Origin: Metarhizium brunneum
Lineage: Eukaryota > Ascomycota > Sordariomycetes > Hypocreales > Clavicipitaceae
DNA length: 64,000 nt
Reading direction: 5' to 3'
NCBI RefSeq assembly: GCF_013426205.1
Contig: NC_089423.1
Location: 5,394,001-5,458,000 of the forward strand
Shown: positions 22,544 through 35,616 of the stretch, in pieces
Layout of the letters: each line of letters starts with the position of its first letter
How positions within the stretch are numbered: position 1 is the first letter of the stretch
Program-made: the position numbers and the translations under genes
Notes under the pieces: model-generated
What the model saw: only the letters and a program-made list of their open reading frames with translations
Told to the model about the DNA's origin: nothing
Databases searched by the model: none

Positions 22544-24656
22544 TTATAGGCTCAGAAAGTACTCGAGCAGCTGGGTGTACTTGGGCGTACCTAGACCCGT
22601 AACAGGGTCCCAGCCCGATGCTGCCGAGAATCCAGTAGTGCCACAACCACCACCGCCGGGCTGATCTCCCTTTGTAATGTCGTTGAATGCCTTTTTGCTA
22701 TACGCCTTGTACAGAGCCGGATTGATGAATCCGACAGGGCTCTTGCCGATATTCAGACGCTCCTCGTTAATGCGGTTGAAGATGGCAGCGACCAGAGGGG
22801 CGGACATGGATGTTCCGCCGATGGTGCCTTGGCTGCCGCCGACTACAACAACACCATTGTCTCCAATGGCCGAAATGTCGGGGTAGCCACGGCCGCCGCG
22901 GTTGTAAATTCCGCCCGAGCTGGGGAGTTTGCCGTCTGTTGTGTTGTAGGATTTATAGCTGGGCTTGTGCTTGGTCAGATAGCTAGATGGGCACCATGAG
23001 AGCTTAGCGTACATTGACTTGGCAGTTTCTGTTTTGACAATTCATAGGCGAGATACTCACTCAGAAACAGCACTGTGCTGCCACTCTGGAGTGGCAAAAA
23101 TGTTGCTGAAGCCGCCACCAGAAGAGAATCTCTCGGTTGCAACCTCGGGGTCCCCGACTTTGGCGCCCTTGGGGAGGTAGGTTGAGCCAACGGCGGTGAT
23201 GTACGGGCAGCCGCATAGACCGTCTGGGACAAAGATGTTTTGTTTGGGACCGAGGCAAGTGTTTTCGGCGACGCCGTAGTCACCGCTGGCGACAAAGACG
23301 GACGTGCCCTGCAAGCCGTACTTCATCCACTCTGTGCATTGACGCTGCGCGAAGTCATGGTTAGGTTGTATTCTTGCCTCTGGTGTGATGCAGGCGCGGC
23401 GACGAACCTTGTGAAAGCTGACCAACGACGGGTCTTCCGAGTCACCCCAGGAGACGGAGAGGACGTTGGGAGGAGTCAGATCGTTGCACTCTTTTCCAGA
23501 TCCCTCGTCACCGTTGTCGTGGCAATAGGGGCCGGAAAACGCATCGAGAAAATCATTAAAGATGTAATTAAAGTTTTTGTAGCCTGCATTCCCAGGATAC
23601 TGGATTTGATATAGGCTGGTTTTCTGCGGGTATATGATGGGAATCGCAATTTCGAAATCGAGGTCGGACTCGGCGCCGGCGGACGACGGCGGGTTGGGCG
23701 CAGTAGCACCGTTTATCAAGTGTATGATTGGGCCGGTACCCTTGGGGATTCCTGGCGCAGCTGCAGCGTAGAACTGGTTCAGATCTTCTTGAGAATAGAC
23801 GTCGCCCTCCGTCTCGAATATGCCCAGGGTGTTGTTTGGGTTGGCCAGCTTGGCAGGTGGGATTTGATACAAGGCGCTGATGCAGCGCGGAGTAACATAT
23901 GTGTCGCAATGATCCGTGCCATCTATATTTGCTGGCGGGTTAGTATTGGATAAGGGGGGAACGAGTGACGAGTCTTGTCGCGGAGTATCACTACTAACTC
24001 GGGTCAATGGATGCGCCTTGAAGCTTGCCGCTGCTGGGGTGGGCAATTCTCGCAGTCTTTTTCTGCATCTGCGTGAATGAGATGCCCGGCATGACAAAGT
24101 CCACAAGAGAGGATACGTCGTGAGGGAGACTGTATGCTTCGGTTCCAAAGTACACGCCATCCGTTGCGTTGTTGGTGTACAGGTAGAACTTGGTCTTGAG
24201 AAGGGACTCCAACTCGCTGGCCGTGGTGTTGAAATTGATCCAGCCCTTGCTGTTAGAGAGCGCGATTGAGCCAGCAGGGATGCCCGACGAAACCAGCCAG
24301 GTTTTGACTTGATTGATTGCTTGCTCGCTTGGTGCAAACAGATCCACGATCTGCTGCGTTGTGAAATGCTGGCCATACTTTGGAGATGCTGGGTCAGACC
24401 TAGAGAAGGTTAGATGAAGTCTTCCGACAGAGCCGTGTTTTATGACTTACACTTGAAGAAGGTAGTCTTCAGCCTTTTCCAAGTTACTCTGTTTTAGAGC
24501 AATGCGTACGGGCACAACGGTAGAGCCAGAGGCTTGTTGTCCCTTTATCCATTGTTGATGTAAAGGTCCTCGCTGTTCGTGAACTTTGTACTGGTCAAAC
24601 GGTACAGCTACAGCTGCAGGTATGAACCCGCCGAGGAGAATGAGGCCAAACTTCAT
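22544..24656 (-). CDS. secreted sedolisin-type serine-carboxyl protease (S53)
   Basis: Four exons (24656-24451, 24399-23999, 23922-23061, 22982-22544) with introns of 51, 76 and 78 bases sum to exactly 636 codons, or 635 residues. The introns have good donors and acceptors, and the second has a TACTAAC branch site. The protein starts with a signal peptide (MKFGLILLGGFIPAAVA). A pro-domain of about 180 residues follows, then the S53 catalytic domain. That domain has an acidic pair in ESDLDFEIA, the oxyanion Asp in SGDYG and the nucleophile Ser in GGTSMSAP. Sedolisins act in the acidic extracellular medium and release tripeptides or cut internally. Which activity applies cannot be told from sequence alone. 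It probably degrades external protein, a common role in insect- or nematode-associated fungi. Confidence 0.88.
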
Positions 24657-25838
24657 TTCGGAAGCGGAGGATTGTATCCCTTGGCAAATGGAAACTTTTT
24701 GATGGTGTAATCATCCTTAAGTGGCGGGAACTATCTGCGTATTTATATGTCAATCGTTTCAAAGTCGGTATATATCGCAAGCACGGGTCCTTTCAGAACG
24801 CATAGCATACTGGCGGTTCATGACTCTGGATTATCGATCCTATCCAGATGGTATACCTGACGTTGCATCGTCCATTACCTCATTCCTATCTGAGATTCCG
24901 AACCGGCGGCCTGCCTAAAACACCACGACCACTCAGCGTGCGGCGCCAGATACGAAGTCGCAAAGGTAATACAGCTGCCATTCTAGGCTAAGCCGTTGGC
25001 CCCGTAGGTCCGGGCACTGCAGCTCATGTGCTCACGGCTCTCGGAACCCGGCACATTGTGAGGCTGAGTCGCGTACGGAGTATATGATGTAAAATCGCGT
25101 CGCTGATGTAGATGGTCACTGGCTGGTTGTACAACGGAAAACAATGACTAAACAATGACTCGAGTCGTCTAATAATCCGGGTACAGAGTCAATTATTCGC
25201 GCGTGTTCTGACTCGAGACTACCAGCCGAGCAACTTTGACCACGCTAACGAGGTGTGTCTCTGACACCATAACTGTAGCTTATAGGATACTATTGTCGGG
25301 GTTGTGAGACTAGCCCGAGATATAATCTGTCGAATGCTATGCAGCGCACGAAACGCTGGCAAGACACCTTGAGATGGGCTGACCGAAATACAGTTGCATC
25401 TCTCAAATAGTATCCGAGATTTCGTTAAGCCGAGTATATCCCATTCGTCAACAGAATGTGTGATCCGTCCATCTGTATTGTACGTCGTATGTACATCCGA
25501 ACCTGATTGTTTTCTGCATGGCGGACAGGTCTATAGGTATTGAACTTGTAGAAGCTTATCAGGAATTGGACTTTCCCCATTAGGAAGGTGATGCACTTCA
25601 ATGTTCCGCTGATGGAGAATGACTGGCGCTGAAACCATTTAGCTCCCAGTCGGTCTAGTCGTATCACGGATGCATCTGGGCATTTGACGAGGTTCCAATT
25701 TAAATAGCATAGCTGAGTGGAAGCAAGGTTAGCGAGAATCTGGTTATATTCAGTTATTGCTTTGAAAGAGATTGATTGCCCAGGGCATGTTTGATACCAG
25801 AACTGAGAAGTTCCGGTGGATGAATGGTGACGACTTTT
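24657..25838. other. intergenic gap
   Basis: No gene is supported. The 9-mer TACGGAGTA, which recurs in other gaps of the window, lies at 25074-25082. A minus-strand 80-codon frame at 25667-25425 shows no motif. Confidence 0.4.
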
Positions 25839-26408
25839 TCACTGGCGGTGTAGTGGAAGGGAATTACGCCGTTTCAAGCTCTTCTCCAGCTCAACAAAAC
25901 ATATATCCTCAGGAAGACGCAGTTCAGGGAACCTCTCGGCCGGAAAGCGGCTCGTTTCTCCTGTCTTCTCGTATCCTCGGCGCATATACCACTCAATGAG
26001 CGCCCTGCGCGTAGAAAGAGCATTCAACGAAAACTTGTCGACGCCCCAAGCCCGGCGGCAGTAGTCTTCGGCATGCTCAAGGACCCGTCTCCCCACGCCG
26101 CCCTGCTGGTGGGACGTATCGACGGCAATCATGGACAGGCGGCCCGCGCCGTCGCGCTTGGATACCTCGATGGATGCGACAAGGGCCGCCGGGTCGCTTG
26201 TGTCGTGGGCCACGAGGGTGACGACGTCGGGATTAATGAGCTTCGATTGTACCTCGTCCATGGCGAGGCAGAAGTGGGACGCGAGCTCGGTGTTGCCAGT
26301 CCAATCTTGACGAGGGTCGCTTGCTCGAAAGGCGGATTCTACAAGGTGCTGGATCTGCGGGGCATCAGCGGCATCTGCGACGCGGAATTGGAGGGCGAGA
26401 GAGGCCAT
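25839..26408 (-). CDS. GNAT-family N-acetyltransferase
   Basis: This single-exon protein has 189 residues. It has the GNAT fold signature: an acetyl-CoA pyrophosphate-binding loop in HQQGGVGRRVLEHAE (about residues 100-114) preceded by the beta strand GRLSMIAVD. The region ALIEWYMRRGYEKTGE near residue 145 is the usual alpha4-beta7 part. It would transfer an acetyl group from acetyl-CoA to a primary amine. The substrate cannot be told, but the length and layout fit small-molecule or peptide N-acetyltransferases rather than histone enzymes. It is intact and not linked functionally to its neighbours. Confidence 0.8.
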   Translation of the reverse strand: MASLALQFRVADAADAPQIQHLVESAFRASDPRQDWTGNTELASHFCLAMDEVQSKLINPDVVTLVAHDTSDPAALVASIEVSKRDGAGRLSMIAVDTSHQQGGVGRRVLEHAEDYCRRAWGVDKFSLNALSTRRALIEWYMRRGYEKTGETSRFPAERFPELRLPEDICFVELEKSLKRRNSLPLHRQ

Positions 26409-27378
26409 GGGAAGTGTCGAGTCCGTGGGCGAGGATATACGGTCGAGCGGTGTTTGGCTTCATGTTTTGGCGGGGGGATATTTTTGTTGTTTAAATATAT
26501 GCCTGCTGACGGAGTAGTCGTGACTCATCTGTCATTGCCGCCCTTGCTTGTCGCAATGTTGTGCCAAGGGCGCGAATGCTGACTGTTGTAGACTACTTTG
26601 GCAATTGTAATGCGTTGCAGGGAAGTCGACACGTACAAACTATACTGCCAGTCTCCAACAGTGTCTCAATAAAAGGCATGCCGTGACTCCAAAGACACGA
26701 GGTTAATATTGCCCACCGAATTGTTGCTTGACGTGGCGCTGTGAATGCCCATGGCCTCCCGCAGACAGCAGACAGCAGACAGAGGCCCGGGAGAACTGTG
26801 CGACCCTTGGGTCGTGATCGCTTCCGGAATCAGGGAATGGGTTGGCTAAAAATGAATATTGTGAGCCAAGTGTACAGCGGACATTGAGAACTCTTCCGTA
26901 TTGCTGCAGATAGTGTGACAAATGACAGTTATTACAGTAATGTCACAGTGAAGGGTTTCAAAGCAACATGCCAATGCTTTGAGTCAGCACAAGCGCACAA
27001 ATAGAGTTGCTTTCTAGGCTCGCATGCATACTGCATCAGTCCATCTCGTCAAGACGCGCGCACGCGAGAGATGCAACACATATGCAGTTCGGCCGATGGG
27101 GTTCAGGAAATATGCACGTCGTTTGCACTGTGTACCTGGGACTTCCCTCTGTTCAAAGATTGAGGCTGAGTTGGCTCGAAAAGTAGCTCTGCTTTTCGTC
27201 TGGTAGCATATCACCTTTTAATTCTCTCATCAGATCGGACCTTGGTCATTCTTTAATGCATAAATAGTGAGAGATTTCCGCACAACAGATAACTGATTTC
27301 ATGTTAGTTTAACTCAGCAGACTGCTCTGTCCGCTCCATTATCCTGGTACTTGCCTGCTTGCGCCATTGTTTGCTGCA
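26409..27378. other. intergenic gap between divergent genes
   Basis: This gap separates the divergently transcribed acetyltransferase and P450 genes. A short direct repeat of the ACAGCAG type lies at about 26764-26780. No gene is recognised. Confidence 0.4.
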
Positions 27379-29280
27379 ATGTCGGCGGAAATCGCACTGC
27401 TTGTCAGCAATGGCTGGCAAGCCGTGCAAAGTTGGTTTCAGGAACAACGTTCCTTTGCTGTCTGGTTTGCTGCTATTGTATGCTGGGCTTCTTGGTGGTG
27501 CTGGCGATTCATTATCACACCTCGAATTTCTACTCTGGAGGTAAAGGAATACCCCTACTGGATACCTGGTAAGTAATGACTGTCCCAAGGGATGGTGTGA
27601 ATATCGTTTGTCTTAACGTGCATATTTTTCGCAGTTCTTGGTAAGACCCAAATTCTATCCATCATTATATGCGACTCGCATCCTGACGAGCTCGAGGTCA
27701 TGGCCTATCATTCATATACAACTCGCAGAAACTGTTCAATACAGCGAGGTTAGCAAATATAAAGGGAATCTTAAAGTTCTCAAAGAACCGAAGAGACTGA
27801 TGATACTCAAAAGGCAGCACTTTCACAACACCAATGAACCATTGCAGCTCACCTTGTTTGGAGCCAGCGTGTACTTTGTCAGCCGGGCTGAGGATGTGAG
27901 TGAGATATATCGTAACGCGCGTACATTCACCTTTGATGAGTTCTACCATCATATATTCATCAGCATGGGAACCTCTGGGGCAAGTGTGCAACAAATCTTC
28001 GCACCACTACCAGCGAGGATCAAAGATCCTGAAAACACACAGGGTAAGCCAGTCGCCAAGCTTGCCAAGGAATTGCAGATCGCGCAACTGCAGCCAGGCT
28101 CCGGACTCGACGCACTCGAGCGCGCCCAGCTTGCTTACTTGGAGTGCCACGTACGACCTGATGCTGTGCTCGAAAGCCGTTATCGATACCCAGACTTCCT
28201 TGGAGGAGAGCTGCCCAGTCAAACGGGATCTGTCGAGATGTCTCTTTGGCATTGGTGTGCGGATCTGAATGTGCGAGCCTCTCAGAGGGCCTTCTTTGGC
28301 AGCGCCCTTGACCGCCTTGATCCTGATTTACCCCAGAAGTTTCTGGAGTTTGACGATCTGAGCTGGAAGCTTCTCTATAAATTCCCCTTTTTTCTGGCCC
28401 GGGATACGATTGCGAAGCGTGATTACCTGAGAACAGCTCTAAAAGCCTTCTATAACCTTCCACGGGAGATGCGAAACGATGCGGAGGGCTGGGCTCTTGA
28501 CTCGACTGAGGATAGGCTGCGTGCTATAGGCATTCCAACCGAAGACATAGCTTCTATTGCGCTCATTCTTTACTGGGGGTACGTCTTGTTTCCGTTCTTC
28601 ACGTCTTCCTCACCGCCCTGGCTCTGACCAGAACATGGCTGATTGTGAAATGAAGTGCCAATACGAACACTCGAAAAGCTGCATTCTGGTTGATTTGCCA
28701 CCTTCTTTCTAATCCATCACTTATCGACCCAATCCGTACTGAGACGGCTGGCGCATTCGGGCCCGAAGGCACCATCACGAACCTTGTCCATCTCCATCGG
28801 CACTGCCATCAACTCGATGCGACGTGGAATGAGACTCTACGCCTAACAGGCGTCGCGGCCTCTTTGCGTACTGTGACGGCCGATACAGTACTTGGCGGTC
28901 GCATGCTGCGAGCTGGCAATCCCCTGATTATTCCATATCGTCAGCTCCATCACGACAAAGGCATCTTTGGCGACGACATCATGACTTTTCGCCCGGAACG
29001 GTTTCTCAATACTAAACTGAAGAAAGGCAAGCGGGTATGCTTGGAGCATTTTCGTCCCTTTGGCGGCGGCAGCACAATCTGCCCGGGTCGTTTCATCACC
29101 AAAAGGGTTGTCATGATCCTTGTGGCGCTTCTTCTAAGACGCTTCGATATATCAATGGCCGGAGGGTCCCAGGACATGCCTCAAGCTGATGACTGGAGTC
29201 CTTTCTTGGGCATTGCAGGCGTCAAACCTGGCCATGATATGCGCATCAGACTGACACCGAGAAAGGCCGCGGCCACATGA
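27379..29280 (+). CDS. cytochrome P450 monooxygenase, N-terminal splicing unresolved
   Basis: Exon 1 (27379-27568) encodes a membrane anchor and the PYWIP segment. An intron at 27569-27634 follows. A long exon ends at 28578, an intron at 28579-28655 interrupts the oxygen-binding helix, and the last exon runs to 29280. The ExxR motif is ETLR in WNETLRL, and the heme-binding loop is FGGGSTICPGR with its axial Cys. The layout resembles microsomal P450s of the sterol-7-hydroxylase/prostacyclin-synthase-like group in fungi. Between 27640 and 27818 the frame must change. One phase-compatible possibility is an intron at about 27697-27817, but its donor (GTCATG) is weak, so a damaged gene is also possible. 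Substrate unknown; it would need a cytochrome P450 reductase encoded elsewhere. Confidence 0.75.
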
Positions 29281-32200
29281 CCAAATGCTATGGACTCCAG
29301 TGGAAATTGGAATAAAAGTCTGCAGGGCAAAATGCCGTGAAGGGTAAAGATGATAATCCAGAAGTGCTAGCACTTATTATTCAACGAATACACTTGTAGC
29401 CTCTAAGCTGGAAGAATTCCGATTAATATGAGTGAAGACAAACTGGCAAGTGCACGTACAGAGAAGAAGGGGGAGTTATTGCTCTATCAATTCTTATCCT
29501 CCCTGAGAATATAACCCAAAATGACACCAGATCTTGCTAAAGAAAATAGGACTTACACTTTCTGCATCTGATCTTCTGTACTCATCCGGTGTATCATGCC
29601 CAGCCACGCTCGTCTCGTCGAATGCGGGTCCGATTTTCTCAAATTCGTGAGATGAGACGTCAATCTCTTCTCAATGTAAATGACATTCGAGGCAGAAATC
29701 AACGTCTTGGCAAATCTGGCAGGGATATCTATTGCCATTCAGAAGCTATATATAGACTATTAGTAAGGTATTATACTGCCATCGGATTCGTCGACTTTGA
29801 TGCACGGGATGGAGGACAGTACATACTGATTCGCAACAAGCACAAACGCCTAATCGTGTCGATACCATGTCTTCGAGGAGATGGCGCATTGTTTGAGCGA
29901 GTTCGTTTCTCTTTCACTCGACCTGGTTGAGCCCCCAGTGGTTATAAGCTCTGTAATCTTTTCGCCACAGGCGTGGAAAATAATAGCATGCTGATTGAGC
30001 CCAACGCTTTCCTGATCACGAGGACATCCCGGAGGAAATCGGCCATTGGGGAAAGTCGTTAGAGACCATCTTCCTTTGTTATGGTCTGCTTATCGAGAAC
30101 TCGGCGTTTTTTAAAGCATGGGACAACCGTGCTCAGCCCCTAGACATACAATGCTCGAAGCGAACAGAGGACCGAATGAAAAATAGACCGAGCGAGCCGC
30201 CTTTCGGAATCGTGGACCCCGCCTAAAAGATTTGATGAACAGGGCTCAGGAGGTTTGATGGTTCCAAGCAAAAGCAAAGCTTCAATAGGGGTAATTCAAG
30301 CCAGTCTCGTGGACTGAAGTAGGATTACACCGCAAGCCAGCATGCTGGATAGTTGGGAGAAGGGGGAAAATATTTAACGCACTAGATTCCGGAATGTTCC
30401 CGTATTTAATTAATGTCGTAATATGTCTTCTTAAAATTTGTTGTCCCTGATCAAATTGCGGACTTGTGTAGTTTAGGCTGGGCTCGTTGTCTTGGTTAAC
30501 CCGATGTGAAGCTGTAATGGTTTGTGTTTATCGCAGCCATCGAAGGTGAAGTGAATCACAAGCTCCCTCCCCTTTCTTGGACTCGTTCTCCTATTCCCGG
30601 CAGAAAATCAGGAGAGCGTCAGATGCTTCGGGACTACAAAGCTTCGGTGCTACGGGACCTCGTGTTTTTCCACTTGGCGTAGACATGGTTTGTTAGTATC
30701 CAGCTGAAAACAGTTCTTCTTAACCATGGCTGATCAAATAAAACTTGGGCTGGGGGCGAAGGAGGATGCAAGACTTGAAGTCACGGGTTCTCGATGACAT
30801 GTGTCGAGGAACCTGTTGCACGTGAGTCTCTAGATGCTCTAAAAAGAATGCCTTGGTGGGTATAAACTTGTGACTCTTTTGACCATCCCGGTGATGATCT
30901 CTTTGACTTCTTGCGACGGCTATAATTATTCGTGAGACGGAGGGGCTATTCATGGAAGGTGCCCACTGCTCAGGGTTCGACTGAACTTGATTGAGGGCTA
31001 CATGTGTTTAAAAGAGCGTTCCAAGAGCTCACAGAAAAGCGACGTGCAATTCTTGTTTCGAGAAATATGTCGTTAACCGCGGTGACTGCGACCGCCAATA
31101 CATCGATAGAGCGCAGAAGTGTAATCATTATATGCCCCCTTTCTTTGGAAAGCCATTGGGCTACTTGACTCACAATCCCACAGTGAGCAGTTGCACGATA
31201 AAGGTAATCAGGGAATATCTTCAACCCCTTCATTATTCGTGGCTTTGCTGTCACCAAATAGAAGTGACGCGCTCAAGAATGAGTTGGCGGACAAGCCGAT
31301 GTCTCGACATTTGTCTCGATCGAGGGCAGCGAGCGCAACAGCTTGCAACCACTTGAAGCACAGGCCCAATCGTCTGACATGGGTATAAATCATCTTACAT
31401 TATTCATGACGCTTCCTTCCAGCTAATGACCCGCCCACATAATCGAAGCCGGGGGGCCCTTAGGCAAAGAATCAGCTCCGATGGTGAGAAACAAGATTTT
31501 TGACGTTCCAGGGACTAACGTAAATTCAACGGCGACTTTGGTGGCGCAAGCTGGAAGACAGCCGTCTAGACCGGATAAGAACCATTCACGATGGGTGAAA
31601 ACACATGCATCGGGGCCATTTTTGACTGCAAAAGAATAAATAATGACCAAACTACGAGTTCAGTTCGGTTTAAGAAGCGCAGGAAGAGCTCTTGGGGGGC
31701 TTTTTTTAGAACTCACTCCAGCTGCGGACCTGAATGCTCTCCCTCCCAGCGTGGCGGAGAGGACATGCTCGACAACAACCTGTTGAAACGTTTGAGAGAA
31801 TCGTGTTGGCGAAGGTGATGAGGATATTGACAGTAATGATGGGAACCAATCGAGAGGGGAAATGCTGGGGTTATGGGAGCCTAAGCTGATTATTCCCTGT
31901 TGTGATGGATGGCATCTGTGTGCGATAAGGAAAGTGCGTACAAGCAGGGCAAGTGCGGCCAGGCAGAAGTACGTACTGTGCACGGAACTGACAATGGCAA
32001 AGAATCGCAAATCAAGAAATGCAAGAAGACGCATAATAACCAAGGATGCTGCACCGCAACGCAGAGGTATATCAGGACCCCTCTGTGTGCAACACCGATC
32101 GTTGGCTGGGATCAAATGCTTCCGAACTTGACCGTTGGCTCTGAGCCTTTTCAAGCGGTGGACAAGCGTCTGGTATATTGGTATGCAGTAACACCCCCCG

Positions 32201-33050
32201 TTTTTTGACAGCGACAGCGGCAGCGCCATGCCCGTGTCCGTCAGCAGCATCGTTAGCTGGAAACGATCGACACTCCTCCTTTCATCTCGTTTTCGTATGG
32301 AGAAAAGGCTGACGTCGCATGCTACAGGACTACACGTGCCTTGTCGAAGTTTGACAAACTACTCAAGTTTGGAAGCTGCAGGGTAGTTCTTGGAATGTCG
32401 TGTTTTTGGTTCCTTGTTGCGGAAAAGCCTTCCAACTTTGCTTCTTCAATGAGTCCACGAATACTACACTACCATAGGCACAAGCAATATTTGAACTTCA
32501 ATTTATTACTAGTCTAGATGACCTTTTATTACTCCTCTTAGCTGGAGTTTTAATGCCAGTACGCATCTTGCTGCATCATCGCGATCCTGCCGTGTTGGTG
32601 TTAAGAGCTGTGGGCACTTTCCTACTTTACTTAAGTACCTAGGTACGTACCTAGGTCTAGTCGCTTGACCTTCCTCGCAAACGTGATCTTCTACCTGACC
32701 TCGCACATTCAATCCCACAACAGCGTCATCAAACCGCGCCACAGGTAAAAGGCTTGCCGGAAGATGCGAGGGGGCAAAAGATGTCGGCATCGTCTCCACT
32801 GGCCCACAGCGGAGAGATTGCCAAGTTGACCAGGCTGCACAAACACGCCTAGGCCAGAGCTGACATCGGTCTGCAAATTGGGTTCGGAAACTTGGCCTAC
32901 TTGCATTCGTATACGGGCTGCTAATTAATTGAGCTGCGTTGGCTCCAAGAGGCAGCAGAGTACCAGAATATGGACGTCACGATCAATATCGACGCGATCA
33001 GATAGGGGCTGTCATTTATCATGCCACATCTTTTCCGCTGACGGAGCAGG
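29281..33050. other. long gene-poor stretch
   Basis: I find no supported gene in about 3.8 kb. The longest frames are a 113-codon plus-strand frame at 29589-29930 and a 196-codon minus-strand frame at 32250-31660. They lack motifs, and the latter overlaps a Cys-containing plus-strand frame at 31909-32208 that is equally unconvincing. It may be remnant sequence. Confidence 0.4.
32631..32660. repeat. palindromic ACCTAGGTA-type repeat
   Basis: TACCTAGGTACGTACCTAGG lies within this segment and can pair with itself. The same kind of sequence occurs at 6349-6377 and 58031-58137. Confidence 0.75.
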
Positions 33051-33346
33051 ATGTGGATTCAGGTGAACGCGTCGCGTCTCTTCGAGTTTTCTCAGGTATT
33101 ACTACTGCAGGCAACGACCATTACATGTCAATGTATGCATGTGGCCCAGATTCCGACATCAATGCCACGGGGGACGCGGCCATTTGCGCAAAATTACGTG
33201 CGACATGACGGCCGTGGCAATTGCTTCCTTGCCAGGCTGCTTGATTGGCACAGTCACAAGGCTCGGCCGTTCCATGCCAGGGTCAATGGTGCCGAAAGAC
33301 CACGTTCATCCTCAACTCTGCAGAGGTGGTTATCCCAGCCGCAGGA

Positions 33347-34523
33347 TGCTGGAGACCAGAAAAGAAGCAGCATAAGCTCAACGCTGCATCGCCAGAGTCA
33401 CCAACCGAGGAAGGCTGGCCTTGTGCCACAATTAAGATGTACGGAATTCGGGCCAATGGGCCAGGTACTGATTGCAAACGGGAGGCTGAAGAAGACTGAA
33501 CTTGTTACGAGAGTGAGCATGCAACTCCTTCAAAATCACTCCGTAAGCTAACAAGCTGAGCCGTCAGTACGGGCTGCTCCCCCGTGACATGCGCAAGATT
33601 GATACATCAAACTTGCCCCATATCGACATACGGCCTACAGTTATACTACTGAATCTCCTATACCTGAAGGTCTTAATTAAACGAGATCGCGTTTTGCTTT
33701 TCGACATGGACGGCACACGCACCTCAAGCGTTCAAGCCTCGTTTGTCGAAGACCTTCAAACCAAGATGCGACCAGACCGTACTGATGGAGTTGCACCTCC
33801 ACCATATGAGTTTGAAGTTCTAGATGCAGTTCTTAATGCGGTTGTCATCGAATTAGGGAATGAATTGGAATCTGTGCGTACCCCAGTCATCAGTCTTCTC
33901 GCAGAACTCGAGGAGAACATCGATCGACAGAAGCTCCGTATGCTACTGAAGCTGTCCAAGCAGGCCAGTGCGTTTGAACACAAGGCAAAACTTGTGCGGA
34001 CAGTCCTAGATGACATCCTTGAGAGCAACGACAGCCTTTCTGCCTTGTATTTAACGGACAACGCTCAGAATGTCCATGGGCCTGAGGACCTTGCTGAGGT
34101 GGAGTCCATGTTGGAATCGTACTACGCTATATGCGATGAAATTGCACAGGATGCACAGAGTTTGACCTCAATGATCAAGAATACGGATGACATGTAAGCG
34201 TTCAATTCAGATTAACACCCAGTCTCGAGTCACACTGACGACGGCATGCCAGCGTGCAAACAATTTTAGATACAAACCGGAATTCGCTCATGCTTCTGCA
34301 TTTGAAGTTCATCTCCTGTACACTGGCCCTGGGAACAGGCACATTTGTGGCTTCATTTTATGGAATGAACATCCAGAATGTGCTTACCGAAGCGGATTTG
34401 GGCTTCGTGGTGGTGTCGGCAGGTTCCGTTACGTGTATCGCCGGCGCCGGTTGGTTTGGCTTGAGAATCGTTGGAAATCTCAGACGGGTCACAATGAAGC
34501 GCAACAAAGGGTTTCTTGGCTAA
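33347..34523 (+). CDS. Mrs2/CorA-type Mg2+ transporter, 5' end unresolved
   Basis: The recognisable protein begins around 33430 with LRCTEFGPMGQV. An intron at 33513-33567 (GTGAGC donor, CAG acceptor) is followed by YGLLPRDMRKID. A second intron at 34194-34252 precedes the two membrane segments. The signature YGMN at the end of the first membrane helix is present, as required for the pentameric Mg2+ channel of the mitochondrial inner membrane. The N-terminal helical domain is preserved, with PPYEFEVLDAVLNAV and a long helix pair. Upstream of about 33430 the frame continues but shows no clear mitochondrial presequence, and no ATG is well supported; the given start marks only where the frame becomes plausible. 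The C-terminal tail after the second membrane helix is short. It may be a second Mrs2 or Lpe10-like paralog. Confidence 0.7.
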
Positions 34524-35616
34524 ACCTGGTACTGACTTGCAGCATGAGGTATACAGACGTACAAGACAACATGTTGAAGGGGAAACATGCGACCTCATGT
34601 CGAGAGAAAATCAAGGTGTCCTTATCCGAGCGGGATTATTCAGGAATACCCATCCCTCCAAGAACCATAGTCTGTCTGCAAGACTGCAACAACTTATTTT
34701 CTTGCTACCCGGACCCAGTCGCCTCACGTCAAATATTTTTCGCATCAATGCCAAGCTCCACCCTTGCCTCTACGACAAGACAAGTCTGGGGTCCACAAAT
34801 AAGGCCACTCTGGCAACCGGGAGCCTCAACATGAAGCCGACCATCTAAGCCTGGCAATAACTTTGTTGGCTGTTGGCGGAATTGACAAATTGAACGATTG
34901 AATAAAATAGAGTGAAGCCGTGGGAAATCATAATGGCAAACCCGTCCCAATATCCTCGCCCCGGGCGGAGAATCCTAATACTTCCGGGCTATCTCGTATT
35001 GCTCCGCAAATTTTAATCTCATCAATTCTACAATATTAATAGTCTATCAGTAGGCTGAAGCTGTTATCCACAACACCCTGGTGTCCAGCGATGCCTGGAG
35101 ACGGTATTTAGGACACATGAATCATTACGGAATACGACAACTGAACTTGGAGCTTTATGCAACTTTTACTCCGTACAACCACATACAGTCCGACCCTTGA
35201 ATCATTCTATATACGTGACCTGGCAGGGGGCTAATAACCAATTAAAAAAGCTTTTATATGAAACCTCTCTTGACACCTGATTTCCTAGAATATATAAGCC
35301 ATAGTTAATGCATTACCCCCTGCTACCAGCTGCCGTGCCAGGTCACGCATGAAGAATAATTCAAGGGGTCAATGGACTGTACAACCAGCGTCCATTAAAT
35401 AGTGGAGGAGCAGCACCTTACGATGCCTCAATAACTCGACCTCTTGGCATTAATTCCTTGTTCATAGGCTGCTTTTAGAATCCCGAGTCATTCACTTCGT
35501 ACAAGCCGAAGTGCAAAGAAATATATGTATTGAACAAGCATACTTTTACAATACAGTCATCCCACCACCATGGTTTGTTGCTGTCCTTCTCTACCTCATG
35601 GACGTCAATATCAAAA
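34524..35616. other. intergenic gap
   Basis: No gene is supported. The 10-mer TACTCCGTAC lies at 35167-35176. The region around 35000-35300 is AT-rich. Confidence 0.4.

Noticed and set aside
31660..32250. 196-codon minus-strand frame and overlapping plus-strand Cys-containing frame
   Set aside because: Neither shows a family motif or splice context, and they exclude each other.
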